From: Pseudosporangium ferrugineum
GTDB taxonomy: Bacteria; Actinomycetota; Actinomycetes; Mycobacteriales; Micromonosporaceae
DNA length: 64,000 nt
NCBI RefSeq assembly: GCF_003002065.1
Contig: NZ_PVZG01000010.1
Location: forward strand, 62,001 to 126,000
Direction: 5' to 3'
Below the pieces are notes generated by a model that was given only the letters and a program-made list of their open reading frames with translations, was not told the DNA's origin and did no database searches. Made by a program: the position numbers and the translations under genes. This document shows positions 29,566 to 38,569 of this stretch, one piece after another; position 1 is the stretch's first letter, and every line of letters starts with the position of its first letter.

Positions 29566-29800
29566 GAGTCTTCTCTCCGGTTCTTCCGCTCCGGTGTCTT
29601 CCGGCCGCTGCCGGCGTCTTTCTCCCGGCCGCCCGTCTTCTCGGCCCCGGCCGCCGCCCCTCGGCTCCGGCTGCCGTCTTCCCGGCCCCGGCCGCTGTCC
29701 CTCGGCCCCGGCTGCCGTCTTCCCGGCTGCCGTCTTGTCGGCCGCTGGGGCCTGGCCGGCCGCTGTTCGTCTGCTGGGTGCCGCCTTGCGGCGGCGGTCG
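29566..29800. repeat. Repeat-rich spacer between DUF948 and DUF6167 genes
   Basis: No gene start is seen. A 28-bp element (core GGCTGCCGTCTTCCCGGC) occurs at 29659-29686 and 29700-29727 with one mismatch, and shorter fragments fill the rest. On the minus strand the frame stays open for much of the spacer after the DUF948 stop, encoding Gly/Arg/Lys/Ala-rich sequence. This could be a decayed or lost C-terminal tail of the DUF948 protein. Confidence 0.5.
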
Positions 29801-30259
29801 TCAGCGGTCGGCGCGGGCGGCCTTGCGGCGCTGCTTCAGGGAGGCGCGCACCTCACGCTCGTCCTCGGCGTGCCGGCGTGCGGCGGCCGCCTTGCGCAGC
29901 CCGTACCCGAACGAGGCCACCTTGACCAGCGGGTTCGCCGCCGCCGCCGACACCACGGTGGCCAGGTTCGCGACGTTGGCCGTGACGTTCTGGGCGTGCT
30001 CGGTCATCGTGTCGATCTTCGCGAGCTGCAGGTTCACACCGTCCAATGAGACCTGGACCTGCCCCAGCGCGGTGTTCACGTTCTCCACCGTCTCGGTGAC
30101 CCCGCCGAGCAGCGGCCCGGTCCGGTCGTTCAGGTCGTTGATCGCCTGCGTGGCGGCGTCCACGGTGTGCCGCAGCTTCAGGATCGGCACGGCCAGCACC
30201 AGCACGAGCATCAGGAAGGCGCCCGCCGCGATCAGACCTGCGACTTCTCCGGCGTTCAT
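29801..30259 (-). CDS. DUF948 domain membrane protein
   Basis: A 152-residue protein. The N-terminal transmembrane helix (VAGLIAAGAFLMLVLVLAV) is followed by a long amphipathic helix typical of DUF948 (LNDRTGPLLGGVTETVENVN, then LAKIDTMTEHAQNV). The C-terminal tail is strongly basic (LKQRRKAARADR). DUF948 proteins have no assigned function; some resemble methyl-accepting-type coiled coils. It lies 76 bp downstream of the large disordered membrane protein gene. Confidence 0.85.
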   Translation of the reverse strand: MNAGEVAGLIAAGAFLMLVLVLAVPILKLRHTVDAATQAINDLNDRTGPLLGGVTETVENVNTALGQVQVSLDGVNLQLAKIDTMTEHAQNVTANVANLATVVSAAAANPLVKVASFGYGLRKAAAARRHAEDEREVRASLKQRRKAARADR

Positions 30260-30335
30260 TACACGCGTCTCCTCTACCGACGGACCGCTATGCGCGACAA
30301 CGTGCAGACCCTACCGTCAGTCACCGCGGTCCGCG

Positions 30336-33300
30336 TCACGACGCCGAGGGTGTCGGCTCCAGCAAGGGATCATTCGTCAGCACGGGGTCGGGCGTCTCGC
30401 CGATCAGCGACGGGTCCACGGGCGGCGCGGGCTTGCCCCGTACGTCGGTGACGGCGTTCTGCACCTTGATGCTGACGGTCGACCCGACACACTTCGCCGG
30501 ATCGGTGGTGGGCACGACCCCGTCCGGCCCCGTCGACGGCACGGTCGCCGGGTTCTGCGCCGCCACCGCGTCGACGGCGCACTCGGGCAGGCGTACCCAC
30601 AGGTCCAGAGTGAACTCGTCCCGCGTCCAGCAGGTGTACTTGCCCTCGGTGGTCGGCTGATCGGTGCACTCGCCGCCGCGCACCTTCCACCCGGCGGACC
30701 GCAGCGCGGCCGAATACGCCTGGTTCGTCTCCTCGAACGGCCGCTCGGACTGCGCGGTCCGCTCCCGGAACCGGCAGTCGATGAAACACCACCGGCTGCC
30801 ACTGCTCCGATCGTCGACGTCCTTGTCGGCCCACGCGGGCACACTGAGCGCGTCGAGCGAATTGAACACCGGATCCCGGGTCGTGGACCGGATCCCGAAG
30901 AACAGCGGCAGCAGCCCGAGCACCACAACGCTCAGCGTGACCAGAGTCATGACCCGCAACCGCCGCCTGGTCCGCAGCTGCTGCCGCAACTCGGACCGCG
31001 CACCCATCAGCGTCCCCAACGGCCCGCCGACGGCCTCACCCCGCCCGGAATCATCATCGCCGGAAGCATCCCGAGCAGACGCGGCGGCGCGGATCTGGCC
31101 GCTCGGCCGCCCATCGCCCCCCGGGCCGGAAATCTCAGCCTGCCCAGGCACTCCGGCTCGACCGGGCACCTCAGCCCGACCCGGCACCTCAGCCCGACCC
31201 GGCACCTCAGCCCGACCCGGCACCTCGGCACGGCCCGGCACCTCAGCACGACCGGGCACCTGGGCCCGGCCAGGCACCTCAGCCCGACCCGGCACCTCAG
31301 CCCGGCCCGGCACCTCGGCACGACCGGGCACCTCGGCACGGCCCGGCACCTCGGCACGACCGGGCACCTCGGCGCGGCCGGGCGCTTCGGCGGCGGCTCG
31401 GGCGGACGCTACCGCGGCTGCGCGGATCGGGCCGGACGGTCCGTCTCCGGCACCGCGGCCCGCGGGGTTCTCACCGGGCACCCGACCGGCCGGCACGTCG
31501 CCGTCACCGCGCGCGGGTGCGCCTGCGGCGGCCGCACGACCGGCCGACGCGGCAGCCGCCGCACGACCGGGCGGGGTCGCCGCCCCCGCACGACCGGGCG
31601 GGGTGCCACGGCCGGCCGGGGCGCCACCCGCTGCCCCACGATCGGGTGGCGCACTCTCTGCCCCACGACCAGGCGGCACCGCCGCTGCGCCACGTCCGGG
31701 CGAGGCCGCGGCACGGCCAGGCGCAGTCACGGCACGGCCGGGCGGAGTCGCGGCACGGCCAGGTGGAGTCGCGGCGCGGCCCGGCGGCGTTGCGGTGGCG
31801 GGTCCGGGCGGGGCTGCGGTGGCGGGTCCGGGCGGGGCTGCGGCGGCACCCCGGCTCTGCGGCCCGTTCGGTGGGATGTCGGGGGGCACGCCGCCGGGGG
31901 GCACGTCGGTGCCACCACGAACGGGAGCAGCCGCGGCAGCCGCCCGACCGGAAGCGGCCGCAGCAGCGGCACGCCCGGGCGTAGCAGCGGCACGCCCGGG
32001 TGCGCCGGCACGCCCGGGTGCGCCGGGACGGTCGGGCGCGCCGGGACGGTCGGGCACGCCGGCACGACCGGGCGCGGCACGACCGGGCGCGCCTGCGGGG
32101 TGGTCGGGCGCACCTACAGGACGGTCGGGCGCGGCGGGACGCCCGGGCTGCACGACGGCTGCGGCGCGCACCGGCGGGACGGCGGCGGCCCCGCGACCGG
32201 GCTGTGCCGGGTCGTCGCCGAAGGGCTGGGCCACGTCCGCGGCGCCTCGGCCGGCGGGCATGCCGGGTGCGTCGAGGCCGCGCGGAGGGCCCGAGACCGG
32301 ACGGGGTGCGCCCGAGACCGGACGGGGCGCACCCGAGACCGGCCCGGGCGCACCCGACACGGGCCGCGGGCCACCCGAGACGGGACCCGCCGGAGCGGCA
32401 CCCGCACCCCTGGGCCGGGCAATTCCTCCCGTATTGCGGTCGACAGCGCCGCGCGGAACGGCACCCGTCCCCCGCGGACCGGCACCCGGCGGAATCGGAC
32501 CGCTCCCGGACGGCGGCGCACCGGCGCCACGCGGAATCGGACCAGTCCCGGACGGCGACACACCCGCACCACGCGGAATCGGACCAGTCCCGGACGGCGA
32601 CACACCCGCACCACGCGGAATCGGGCCGGTGCCTTCCGGACCGGCCGGGGGCCGAACCGGCGCCGCGGCCGCTCCCGACGGGCCTGGCCGGCCACGGCGG
32701 GCGGCGCGCCCGGGCGGCTGCGGGCCGGGCGGCATCTCCCCGGGCTCGGACCGGCTCGGACCGCCAGGACCCGGGACGGCGGTGCCGGGAGCGGCACGGC
32801 CCGGAACAGCGCGTCCGGGAACGGCACGCCCGGGAGCGGCACGGCCCGGCGCGCCGGGACCGGGCACGGCCGAACCCGGTGCGGAAGGGCCCGGCACGGC
32901 GGACCCGGGCGCGCCAGGACCCGGGACGCCAGGACCCGGGACGCCAGGACCCGGAGAGCCCGGACCGGGGGCGCCGGGACCCGAAGAGCCCGGACCCGGG
33001 GCGCCAGGAGCGGCGCGGCCCGGTGCGCCGGGGCCGGGCGGCGGGGCGGTGCCGGGCTGGCCGGGGCGGGGCACGCGGCCGGTGCCTCGGGGCGGGGCGC
33101 CCGGGGTGCGGGCTCCGGCCTGGGCGATCTGGCCGGTGGTGCCGATCACGCCCGAGGCGCTGCCGGCCATCGCGCCGGCGCGGCCGGGTAGCGGGGGTGT
33201 GCGGGCGCCCTCGCGGCCCGGTACGACGGGTGGGACCACGGCCGCCGAGGCGCGCGCCGGGGGTACGGGGCCCGGGGCATCGGGGCGTCCGCCGTCCGGG

Positions 33301-34916
33301 CCACCGCGGCGGCGACGGCCGGTGGCGGTGGTGTCGCCGGGGGCCGCGCGGCCGGTCGGGATCGGTCCCGAGGTCTCGTTCGGGTCGGGGCGGCCGTGGC
33401 GGCCTCCCTGGTCAGTGGGGGGACCGCCGGGCCGGACGGGTGCGTTCCGGGAGCCGAAGGACTGGCCGTCCGCGCCGGGGATGGCCGAGACGGGCCGGGG
33501 GCCGCCGCTGCTGGGACGTGCGGCGCCGCCGCCCTCGTGCCGGCCGGCCGGTCCGCCTGCCGGGTATCCGGGCTCGGGACCGTCGCCGGGTGCGGCCCGC
33601 CTGCCGCGGCGCGCGAACCCGCCGGTCGGCTCGCCGCCGTCCGGGTCGGGGAGGGCGTGCCCACCGGTACGCCCCGGGCCGCCCTGCCCAGCCACATGGT
33701 CGGGCCGTGCATGGCCCCCGGTCCGCTCGCCGGCCGCGTGCCCACCCGTCCGCTCGACGGCGGCATGCCCACCGCTGCGCTCCCCAGCAGCGTGCCCACC
33801 GGAGCGATCGGCAGCGTGCCCACCGGCCCGATCAGCAGCGTGCCCACCGGCCCGATCAGCAGCGTGGCCGCCGGTGCGATCGGCGGCGGCATGACCCCCG
33901 GCGCGATCAACGGCGGCGTGGCCACCGGAGCGCTCGACGACAGCGTGGCTACCGGTCCGGTCGACGGCCGCGTGCCCGCCGGTGCGGTCGGGAGCGCCGT
34001 AGACACCGTCGGGTGCGGCGTGACTTCCGTGGCGCGAACCCCCGCCGGGCGGGCCGGCCGGCGGAACCGCCGCGCCGCCGTGGCGGGGCTGCGGCGGCAT
34101 CGCGCGGCCGCCCCGCTCCGGGTAGCCGGGGCCGGACGGTTCGCCCTGATGCCGTCCCGGTGGCGACACGGGCCGCCCGGGAATCTCGGGGGCGTTGCCG
34201 GAGGCCGGCACCGCAGAAGCCGGCCGCACGGCGGAGAACTGACCCGACGGCGAGCCAGTGGTCGGATACCCACCCGACGGCGAGCCAGTGGCCGGATACC
34301 CACCGGACCGCGACCCGGTCGTGGGATACCCACCCGACGGCGAACCCGTCGAGCCCGTGGTCGGATACGAGCCGGAGGGACCGCGGTCGTAGGAGGCGGG
34401 GTCGTAGGAGCCGGGGTCGATGGTGCGCCGCCCGTGACCGGGATCCGGCGCGGGACCGCCGGGCGCAGGTGGAGCGGCCGGGGCGGGCCATGGCCCCGGG
34501 CCGGGCGGCCCGCCGGCGCCGGGACGAGCGGCAGCGCCCCGGGGGCCGGCGCCGGGGCGGGCGCCGGGCGCGCCGGAAACCGGAGAAGCGGGCCCGCCCG
34601 GAATGCCAGAAGTCCCGGAGGGTGCGCCGGATGTGGGCAGCGGCGGGTACAGGTCGTCGCGGCCCGGGTCGTCCGGGCCGGGGGCGCGGCGGCCGCTCTT
34701 GCTGGTGCGGGCCTCGCCGGGGGCCGCGCCGGGGCCGATCGCGCCGCCCTCCTGCTTGGCGGTGCGGAGGTCGTCGAGCCAGCCGGTCTCCTCGCCGGGC
34801 ACCTCTTCGGGCTCGACCGGCTCCGGACGGCCGCGGCCGAACAGCCGGCGCCCACGGCCGGTCTGCTCGGTGCGTTCGTCGTAGTCGTCGGGCCTCTCGG
34901 CACCGCGCCTGCTCAC
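30336..34916 (-). CDS. Giant disordered single-pass membrane protein
   Basis: A 1526-residue protein with no recognised catalytic domain. The N-terminus (GRGRRLFGRGRPEPVEPEEV, WLDDLRTAKQEGG) is charged. Residues about 95-1290 are extremely Pro/Gly/Ala/Arg-rich and repetitive. A basic juxtamembrane part (LRQQLRTRRRLRVM) leads to one transmembrane helix at about 1322-1343. A normal-composition domain of about 180 residues follows, with six cysteines (WCFIDC, GEC, YTCW, PEC, AKC), likely disulphide-bonded outside the membrane. This predicts N-in topology. GTG start overlaps the rarA stop (GTGA), and codon third positions stay GC-rich throughout, so the reading frame looks real. Function unknown; scaffold or condensate roles are speculation. 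Confidence 0.8.
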   Translation of the reverse strand: MSRRGAERPDDYDERTEQTGRGRRLFGRGRPEPVEPEEVPGEETGWLDDLRTAKQEGGAIGPGAAPGEARTSKSGRRAPGPDDPGRDDLYPPLPTSGAPSGTSGIPGGPASPVSGAPGARPGAGPRGAAARPGAGGPPGPGPWPAPAAPPAPGGPAPDPGHGRRTIDPGSYDPASYDRGPSGSYPTTGSTGSPSGGYPTTGSRSGGYPATGSPSGGYPTTGSPSGQFSAVRPASAVPASGNAPEIPGRPVSPPGRHQGEPSGPGYPERGGRAMPPQPRHGGAAVPPAGPPGGGSRHGSHAAPDGVYGAPDRTGGHAAVDRTGSHAVVERSGGHAAVDRAGGHAAADRTGGHAADRAGGHAADRAGGHAADRSGGHAAGERSGGHAAVERTGGHAAGERTGGHARPDHVAGQGGPGRTGGHALPDPDGGEPTGGFARRGRRAAPGDGPEPGYPAGGPAGRHEGGGAARPSSGGPRPVSAIPGADGQSFGSRNAPVRPGGPPTDQGGRHGRPDPNETSGPIPTGRAAPGDTTATGRRRRGGPDGGRPDAPGPVPPARASAAVVPPVVPGREGARTPPLPGRAGAMAGSASGVIGTTGQIAQAGARTPGAPPRGTGRVPRPGQPGTAPPPGPGAPGRAAPGAPGPGSSGPGAPGPGSPGPGVPGPGVPGPGAPGSAVPGPSAPGSAVPGPGAPGRAAPGRAVPGRAVPGRAAPGTAVPGPGGPSRSEPGEMPPGPQPPGRAARRGRPGPSGAAAAPVRPPAGPEGTGPIPRGAGVSPSGTGPIPRGAGVSPSGTGPIPRGAGAPPSGSGPIPPGAGPRGTGAVPRGAVDRNTGGIARPRGAGAAPAGPVSGGPRPVSGAPGPVSGAPRPVSGAPRPVSGPPRGLDAPGMPAGRGAADVAQPFGDDPAQPGRGAAAVPPVRAAAVVQPGRPAAPDRPVGAPDHPAGAPGRAAPGRAGVPDRPGAPDRPGAPGRAGAPGRAAATPGRAAAAAASGRAAAAAAPVRGGTDVPPGGVPPDIPPNGPQSRGAAAAPPGPATAAPPGPATATPPGRAATPPGRAATPPGRAVTAPGRAAASPGRGAAAVPPGRGAESAPPDRGAAGGAPAGRGTPPGRAGAATPPGRAAAAASAGRAAAAGAPARGDGDVPAGRVPGENPAGRGAGDGPSGPIRAAAVASARAAAEAPGRAEVPGRAEVPGRAEVPGRAEVPGRAEVPGRAEVPGRAQVPGRAEVPGRAEVPGRAEVPGRAEVPGRAEVPGRAGVPGQAEISGPGGDGRPSGQIRAAASARDASGDDDSGRGEAVGGPLGTLMGARSELRQQLRTRRRLRVMTLVTLSVVVLGLLPLFFGIRSTTRDPVFNSLDALSVPAWADKDVDDRSSGSRWCFIDCRFRERTAQSERPFEETNQAYSAALRSAGWKVRGGECTDQPTTEGKYTCWTRDEFTLDLWVRLPECAVDAVAAQNPATVPSTGPDGVVPTTDPAKCVGSTVSIKVQNAVTDVRGKPAPPVDPSLIGETPDPVLTNDPLLEPTPSAS
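31131..31388. repeat. 18-bp tandem repeat array, 14 units
   Basis: Fourteen head-to-tail 18-bp units encode PGRAEV (11 exact copies, plus QV, GV and QAEI variants). On the plus strand a unit reads CGGCACCTCAGCCCGACC with third-position changes. The synonymous differences show that the peptide, not only the DNA, has been kept. Confidence 0.9.
32491..32640. repeat. 42-bp tandem repeat array
   Basis: Units starting at 32491, 32533, 32575 and 32617 encode the 14-residue repeat SGTGPIPRGAGVSP and variants in the giant protein. Two units are identical at DNA level, suggesting recent duplication. Confidence 0.85.
33651..33990. repeat. His-containing 24/27-bp repeats
   Basis: About twelve 8-9 residue units of the form GGHAADRA or GGHAAVERT lie in the N-terminal third of the giant protein. 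These are the only regularly spaced histidines in its disordered part and could confer metal binding or pH sensitivity (speculative). Confidence 0.8.
34240..34365. repeat. 30-bp repeats encoding SPSGGYPTTG
   Basis: Four imperfect 30-bp units encode Tyr-containing decapeptides (TGSPSGGYPT) close to the N-terminus of the giant protein. Tyrosine spacers in Gly/Ser contexts are typical of sticker-and-spacer disordered regions (general knowledge). Confidence 0.75.
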
Positions 34917-36346
34917 GGCTGGTCCTCTCCGGCGGCTGGGCCGCTGTCGTCGTGCTGCGCGGGCGCGGCGGGTGGCCCGCCCCGGACGATGCGGCGCAGC
35001 CGGGGCAGACGCTCCGACACCGCACGCTCGGCGCCGTGGTCGGTCGGGGCGTAGTAGTCCGCGCCGATCAGATCATCCGGCACGTACTGCTGCCTCACAA
35101 CTCCCCGGGGGTCGTCGTGTGGATAGCGGTAGCCCTTGCCGTGACCCAGGCCACGTGATCCGGAGTAGTGGGCGTCGCGCAGCGCCGCCGGGACCGCGCC
35201 GCCGCGGCCCGCGCGGACGTCGGCTATCGCCGCCGAGATGGCGGTGGTCACGCTGTTCGACTTGGGCGCGGTCGCGAGGTGGACCACCGCTTGCGCCAGG
35301 TTGAGCTGGGCCTCCGGAAGACCGACCGACTGTACGGCCTGAGCGGCGGCGGTGGCCACCAGCAGCGCCTGCGGGTCGGCCATGCCCACGTCCTCGCTGG
35401 CGAAGATGACGAGGCGGCGGGCGATGAAGCGGGGGTCCTCGCCGGCCACCAGCATCCGGGCGAGCCAGTGCAGCGCCGCGTCCGGGTCCGAGCCGCGCAT
35501 GCTCTTGATGAACGCGCTGATGATGTCGTAGTGGGCGTCGCCGTCGCGGTCGTAGCGTACGGCGGCGACGTCGACCGCCTTCTCCGCGGTCGCGAGGTCG
35601 ATCTCGGTCGCGCCCTGGGCCTCGGCGGAGCCGGCCGCGGCCTCCAGCGCCGTCAGTGCCTTGCGGACGTCGCCGCCTGCCAGGCGTACGAGATGCTCCT
35701 CGGCCTGTGCACTCAGGGTGACCGCGCCGCCCAGGCCGCGCTCGTCGGTGACCGCGCGGCGCACGAGCCGGCGCACGTCCTCCTCGTCGAGGGCCTGGAG
35801 GGTGAGCAGCACGCAGCGCGACAGCAGCGGGGAGATGACCGAGAAGTACGGATTCTCGGTGGTCGCCGCCAGCAGCGTGACCGTGCGGTCCTCGACGGCG
35901 GCCAGCAGCGAGTCCTGCTGGGTCTTGCTGAAGCGGTGCACCTCGTCGATGAACAGGACCGTGGGTGGCCCCCCGGCGCGGCGTTCGCGGCGGGCCGTGT
36001 CGATGACCGCCCGTACGTCCTTGACCCCGGCCGTCAGCGCGGACATGGCGACGAACTTGCGGTCGGTGGCGGCGGCGACGAGGTGCGCGATCGTGGTCTT
36101 GCCGGTGCCGGGCGGGCCCCACAGGATGACCGACATCGGGGTGGTGCCGGTGACGAGCTGGCGCAGGGGCGCGCCGGGGGCCAGCAGATGTTGCTGGCCG
36201 ACGAGCTCGTCGAGGTTGGCCGGGCGCATGCGCACGGGCAGCGGTGAGTCGGCGGCGGGCCGGGTGAAGCCGGACTCCGCGCCGGACGGTGCCGCGGTGC
36301 CCACGCCACCCGGCCCGGTCAGGGGGAAGAGTCCGTCGAATTCCAT
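34913..36346 (-). CDS. rarA: Replication-associated recombination protein A (AAA+ ATPase)
   Basis: A 477-residue clamp-loader-like AAA+ protein (RarA/MgsA/WRNIP1 family) acting at stalled forks. The N-terminus has RPANLDELVGQQHLL; Walker A is LWGPPGTGKTTIA; Walker B is VLFIDEVHRFSKTQQD; sensor 1 is LLAATTENPYFSV, and LLSRC follows. The C-terminal tetramerisation part includes AFIKSMRGSDPDAALHWLARM. The ATG at 36346 adds a short Gly/Pro-rich leader. It overlaps the giant membrane protein gene by four bases, so the two are translationally coupled. Confidence 0.95.
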   Translation of the reverse strand: MEFDGLFPLTGPGGVGTAAPSGAESGFTRPAADSPLPVRMRPANLDELVGQQHLLAPGAPLRQLVTGTTPMSVILWGPPGTGKTTIAHLVAAATDRKFVAMSALTAGVKDVRAVIDTARRERRAGGPPTVLFIDEVHRFSKTQQDSLLAAVEDRTVTLLAATTENPYFSVISPLLSRCVLLTLQALDEEDVRRLVRRAVTDERGLGGAVTLSAQAEEHLVRLAGGDVRKALTALEAAAGSAEAQGATEIDLATAEKAVDVAAVRYDRDGDAHYDIISAFIKSMRGSDPDAALHWLARMLVAGEDPRFIARRLVIFASEDVGMADPQALLVATAAAQAVQSVGLPEAQLNLAQAVVHLATAPKSNSVTTAISAAIADVRAGRGGAVPAALRDAHYSGSRGLGHGKGYRYPHDDPRGVVRQQYVPDDLIGADYYAPTDHGAERAVSERLPRLRRIVRGGPPAAPAQHDDSGPAAGEDQP

Positions 36347-36450
36347 CGGGAACGACAGTACCGGCCCGCCCCGGGGTGCCGGAAATGCACCATTCAGGAC
36401 GGGCCGGTAACGCTACGAGGCGTCAGGGAGCGGCGACGCAGCGCCGCGCT

Positions 36451-36660
36451 TCAGCCCCGGCCGGGACGACGGCCGTAGAACCGGCGGCCGCTGCCGTTGC
36501 CGGCGCGCGGGCCGCTGCCGACGCCCGCCAGGTACAGGGAGAGCAGCAGCAGGCCGAGCGAGGCGAACGTGGGGAAGTTGAACAGGTCGGTCGTCTTCAC
36601 GTCGAGCAGGTCGAGCAGCAGGTAGATACCGAAAACGACGGCCGCGGCGATCGCGAGCAT
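36451..36660 (-). CDS. Small two-helix membrane protein
   Basis: A 69-residue hydrophobic protein. Two transmembrane helices are predicted (IAAAVVFGIYLLLDLL and ASLGLLLLSLYLAGV), followed by a basic Gly/Arg tail (RRFYGRRPGRG). The ATG at 36660 is preferred over the ATG at 36672 because GGAGG lies 6 nt before it. No function is known. It lies upstream of rarA in the same direction with a 104-bp gap. Confidence 0.8.
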   Translation of the reverse strand: MLAIAAAVVFGIYLLLDLLDVKTTDLFNFPTFASLGLLLLSLYLAGVGSGPRAGNGSGRRFYGRRPGRG

Positions 36661-36732
36661 GGGAGCCTCCATCGGGGGGTGAGAGCGCTTGCACGAGCTG
36701 TTACCCCGGGGGTGGTCGCGCGCAAACCCTGC

Positions 36733-38007
36733 TCAGGGCGCCGGCATGACCTCCGTCGCGGCCGCCGGCACGGTCTCCGGCGCGCTCCGCCGGGCGACCA
36801 GGTAGAGCGGAGCGGCCAGCGCCAGCACCGCGGCGGCCACCAGCAGCGAGACGACCAGGCTTGCCGAGGCCGCGATCGCGGTGAGCACGACCAGCCCGAG
36901 GGAGCCGGCCGGCTGGCCGACCATGGAGTTCAGCGACACGAGGCTGGCCCGGTACGGGCCCTCGACCTGCCGGTGCAGCAACCCGCTGTGCACCGGGTTC
37001 GCCGCGCCGTGGACGGCGTAACAGAGCAGGAACGCCGCGATCACCCCGACCGGGCCGGCGAACAGGGCCATCCCGGCGACGGTGACACCCTGCACGATCC
37101 GCAGGGTGAAGCCGGTCCACGGTGCACCGATGCGCCGGGCGAGCACCGGGATCACGGCCGCGCCCGCCGCCGAGGCGAGCCAGGCCACCGAGCCGACCGG
37201 GCCCATCAGCGCCGACGCCCGGTTGGCGTCGCCCAGCACGTCGGCGAGGCGTACGGGCGTCAGGCTCTCGAACGCCACCATGCCGAAGCCCCAGAACACC
37301 TCCACGGCGATGAGCGCGAGGACGACCCGGGACCGGCGCACCAGCCCGAACGCGCCCCCGATCGCGGCCGGCACTCCCCGCACCGAGGCGGCCAGCGCGC
37401 CGAAACCCCGGTGCGTACGCGCCTCGGTCATCAGCGTCGCCACCGCCACCAGCGAGACGGCCTGCAGGAACAGGGCCACGTACACCGGCGAGCTGAGCGC
37501 GGTGACCGGCCCGTACGGCCCCAGCGCCACCAGCCCGCCGGTGATCAGGGCGCCCGCCGCGATGGCGACGCCCACGACCACGCCGCTGCGGCTCAGCCCG
37601 GCCTCGATGTCGGCGTGCTCGTCGGCGGCGAGGGCATGGTCGACGTACCAGGCTTCGAGGGGTCCGCTGTCGAGCGCCCGGTAGACCCCCTGTAGCAGGT
37701 AGAAGGCGAGGAACAGCGGGACCGAGTCGGCGAAGGTCAGCAGGCACAGGGAGGCGATGTCGACGAAGCCGGCGAGCAGCAGCACGGGCCGGCGGCCCAT
37801 CGCGTCGGACAGGCCCCCGGTCGGCAGCTCGAGCAGCAGGACGGCGAGGCCCTGAAGGGCGGCGGCGGAACCGTACTGCGCGAGGGTGAGGCCGCGCTCG
37901 AGCGGGAGCAGGACGATCACCGGGATCATCAGGCCGACGGGCAGCCAGCGCAGGGCGAGGAGGATCAGGAAGCGGCGCTGGGCGCGGGCCGCGGTCAGGG
38001 TGCTCAT
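36733..38007 (-). CDS. MFS transporter (drug efflux type)
   Basis: A 424-residue 12-helix major facilitator. The motif A loop after helix 2 reads GGLSDAMGRRPVLL, close to the canonical GxLaDrxGrr, which places it among drug/H+ antiporters or related exporters. The ATG overlaps the stop of an ArsR-type regulator (ATGA), so the pump and its regulator are co-translated. Efflux of a toxic compound sensed by that regulator is inferred; the substrate is unknown. Confidence 0.88.
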   Translation of the reverse strand: MSTLTAARAQRRFLILLALRWLPVGLMIPVIVLLPLERGLTLAQYGSAAALQGLAVLLLELPTGGLSDAMGRRPVLLLAGFVDIASLCLLTFADSVPLFLAFYLLQGVYRALDSGPLEAWYVDHALAADEHADIEAGLSRSGVVVGVAIAAGALITGGLVALGPYGPVTALSSPVYVALFLQAVSLVAVATLMTEARTHRGFGALAASVRGVPAAIGGAFGLVRRSRVVLALIAVEVFWGFGMVAFESLTPVRLADVLGDANRASALMGPVGSVAWLASAAGAAVIPVLARRIGAPWTGFTLRIVQGVTVAGMALFAGPVGVIAAFLLCYAVHGAANPVHSGLLHRQVEGPYRASLVSLNSMVGQPAGSLGLVVLTAIAASASLVVSLLVAAAVLALAAPLYLVARRSAPETVPAAATEVMPAP

Positions 38008-38567
38008 GGTTCGTCCACTCTCGGCATGCCGTACAGGTAGAAGACGATCTGCCGGGAACCCGGTGCCGGACCGGCGGCCCGGTAGCGCTCGACCACCTCG
38101 TTCAGCTCGGTGTTGAGGGCGTCGAGCTGCTCGGCGGAGAGGTCGAGCCAGTAGTCGGAGAAGTTCGAGGCGCGGCGCCACTCCTCCGGCTCGTCGCGCT
38201 GGATCCGCTGCCAGGTCTCGGCCTGGGAGACGAGGCTGCGCAGCCACGAACCCTCGAGCCAGTCGGCGGCGGCGGTGGCGTCGGGGTCGCCGGCGAAGGT
38301 GTCGCGCTGCCAGCTGGTGACGTCGTGCGCCGAGCGCCACCAGCGCTCGCGGCCCCGGCCGGGCCGCTCCTCCTCGAGCACCAGGCCGACGTCGGCGAGT
38401 TGCCGCAGGTGGTAGCTGGTCGCGCCGGTGTTGGTGCCGAGCGCCCGGGCCAGCCGGGTGGCGGTCGCCGGGCCGTCCAGCCGCAGCCGGCCCAGCAGCC
38501 GGAACCGCAGCGGGTGGGCCAGCACCCGGATCTGCCGCGCGTCGAGATGGACTTCCTTCTGCTCCAT
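38004..38567 (-). CDS. ArsR-family winged-helix regulator of the MFS operon
   Basis: A 187-residue protein. The N-terminal winged helix (RQIRVLAHPLRFRLLGRL, GTNTGATSYHLRQLADVGLV) is ArsR-like; the rest is helical and may bind a ligand. No metal-binding Cys/His set is seen. ATG at 38567 (MEQKEVHLDARQ) is preferred; a longer start at 38615 would translate through the operator. There is no ribosome binding site, and a -10 box lies 7 nt upstream, suggesting a leaderless mRNA. The MFS gene follows with a four-base overlap. Confidence 0.88.
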   Translation of the reverse strand: MEQKEVHLDARQIRVLAHPLRFRLLGRLRLDGPATATRLARALGTNTGATSYHLRQLADVGLVLEEERPGRGRERWWRSAHDVTSWQRDTFAGDPDATAAADWLEGSWLRSLVSQAETWQRIQRDEPEEWRRASNFSDYWLDLSAEQLDALNTELNEVVERYRAAGPAPGSRQIVFYLYGMPRVDEP

Positions 38568-38569
38568 AA

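Noticed and set aside
29778..35158. Long plus-strand frames opposite the giant membrane protein gene
   Set aside because: They only mirror the repeat composition. The minus-strand frame has the membrane helix, the cysteine-rich domain and start/stop overlap with rarA, so it is the coding one.
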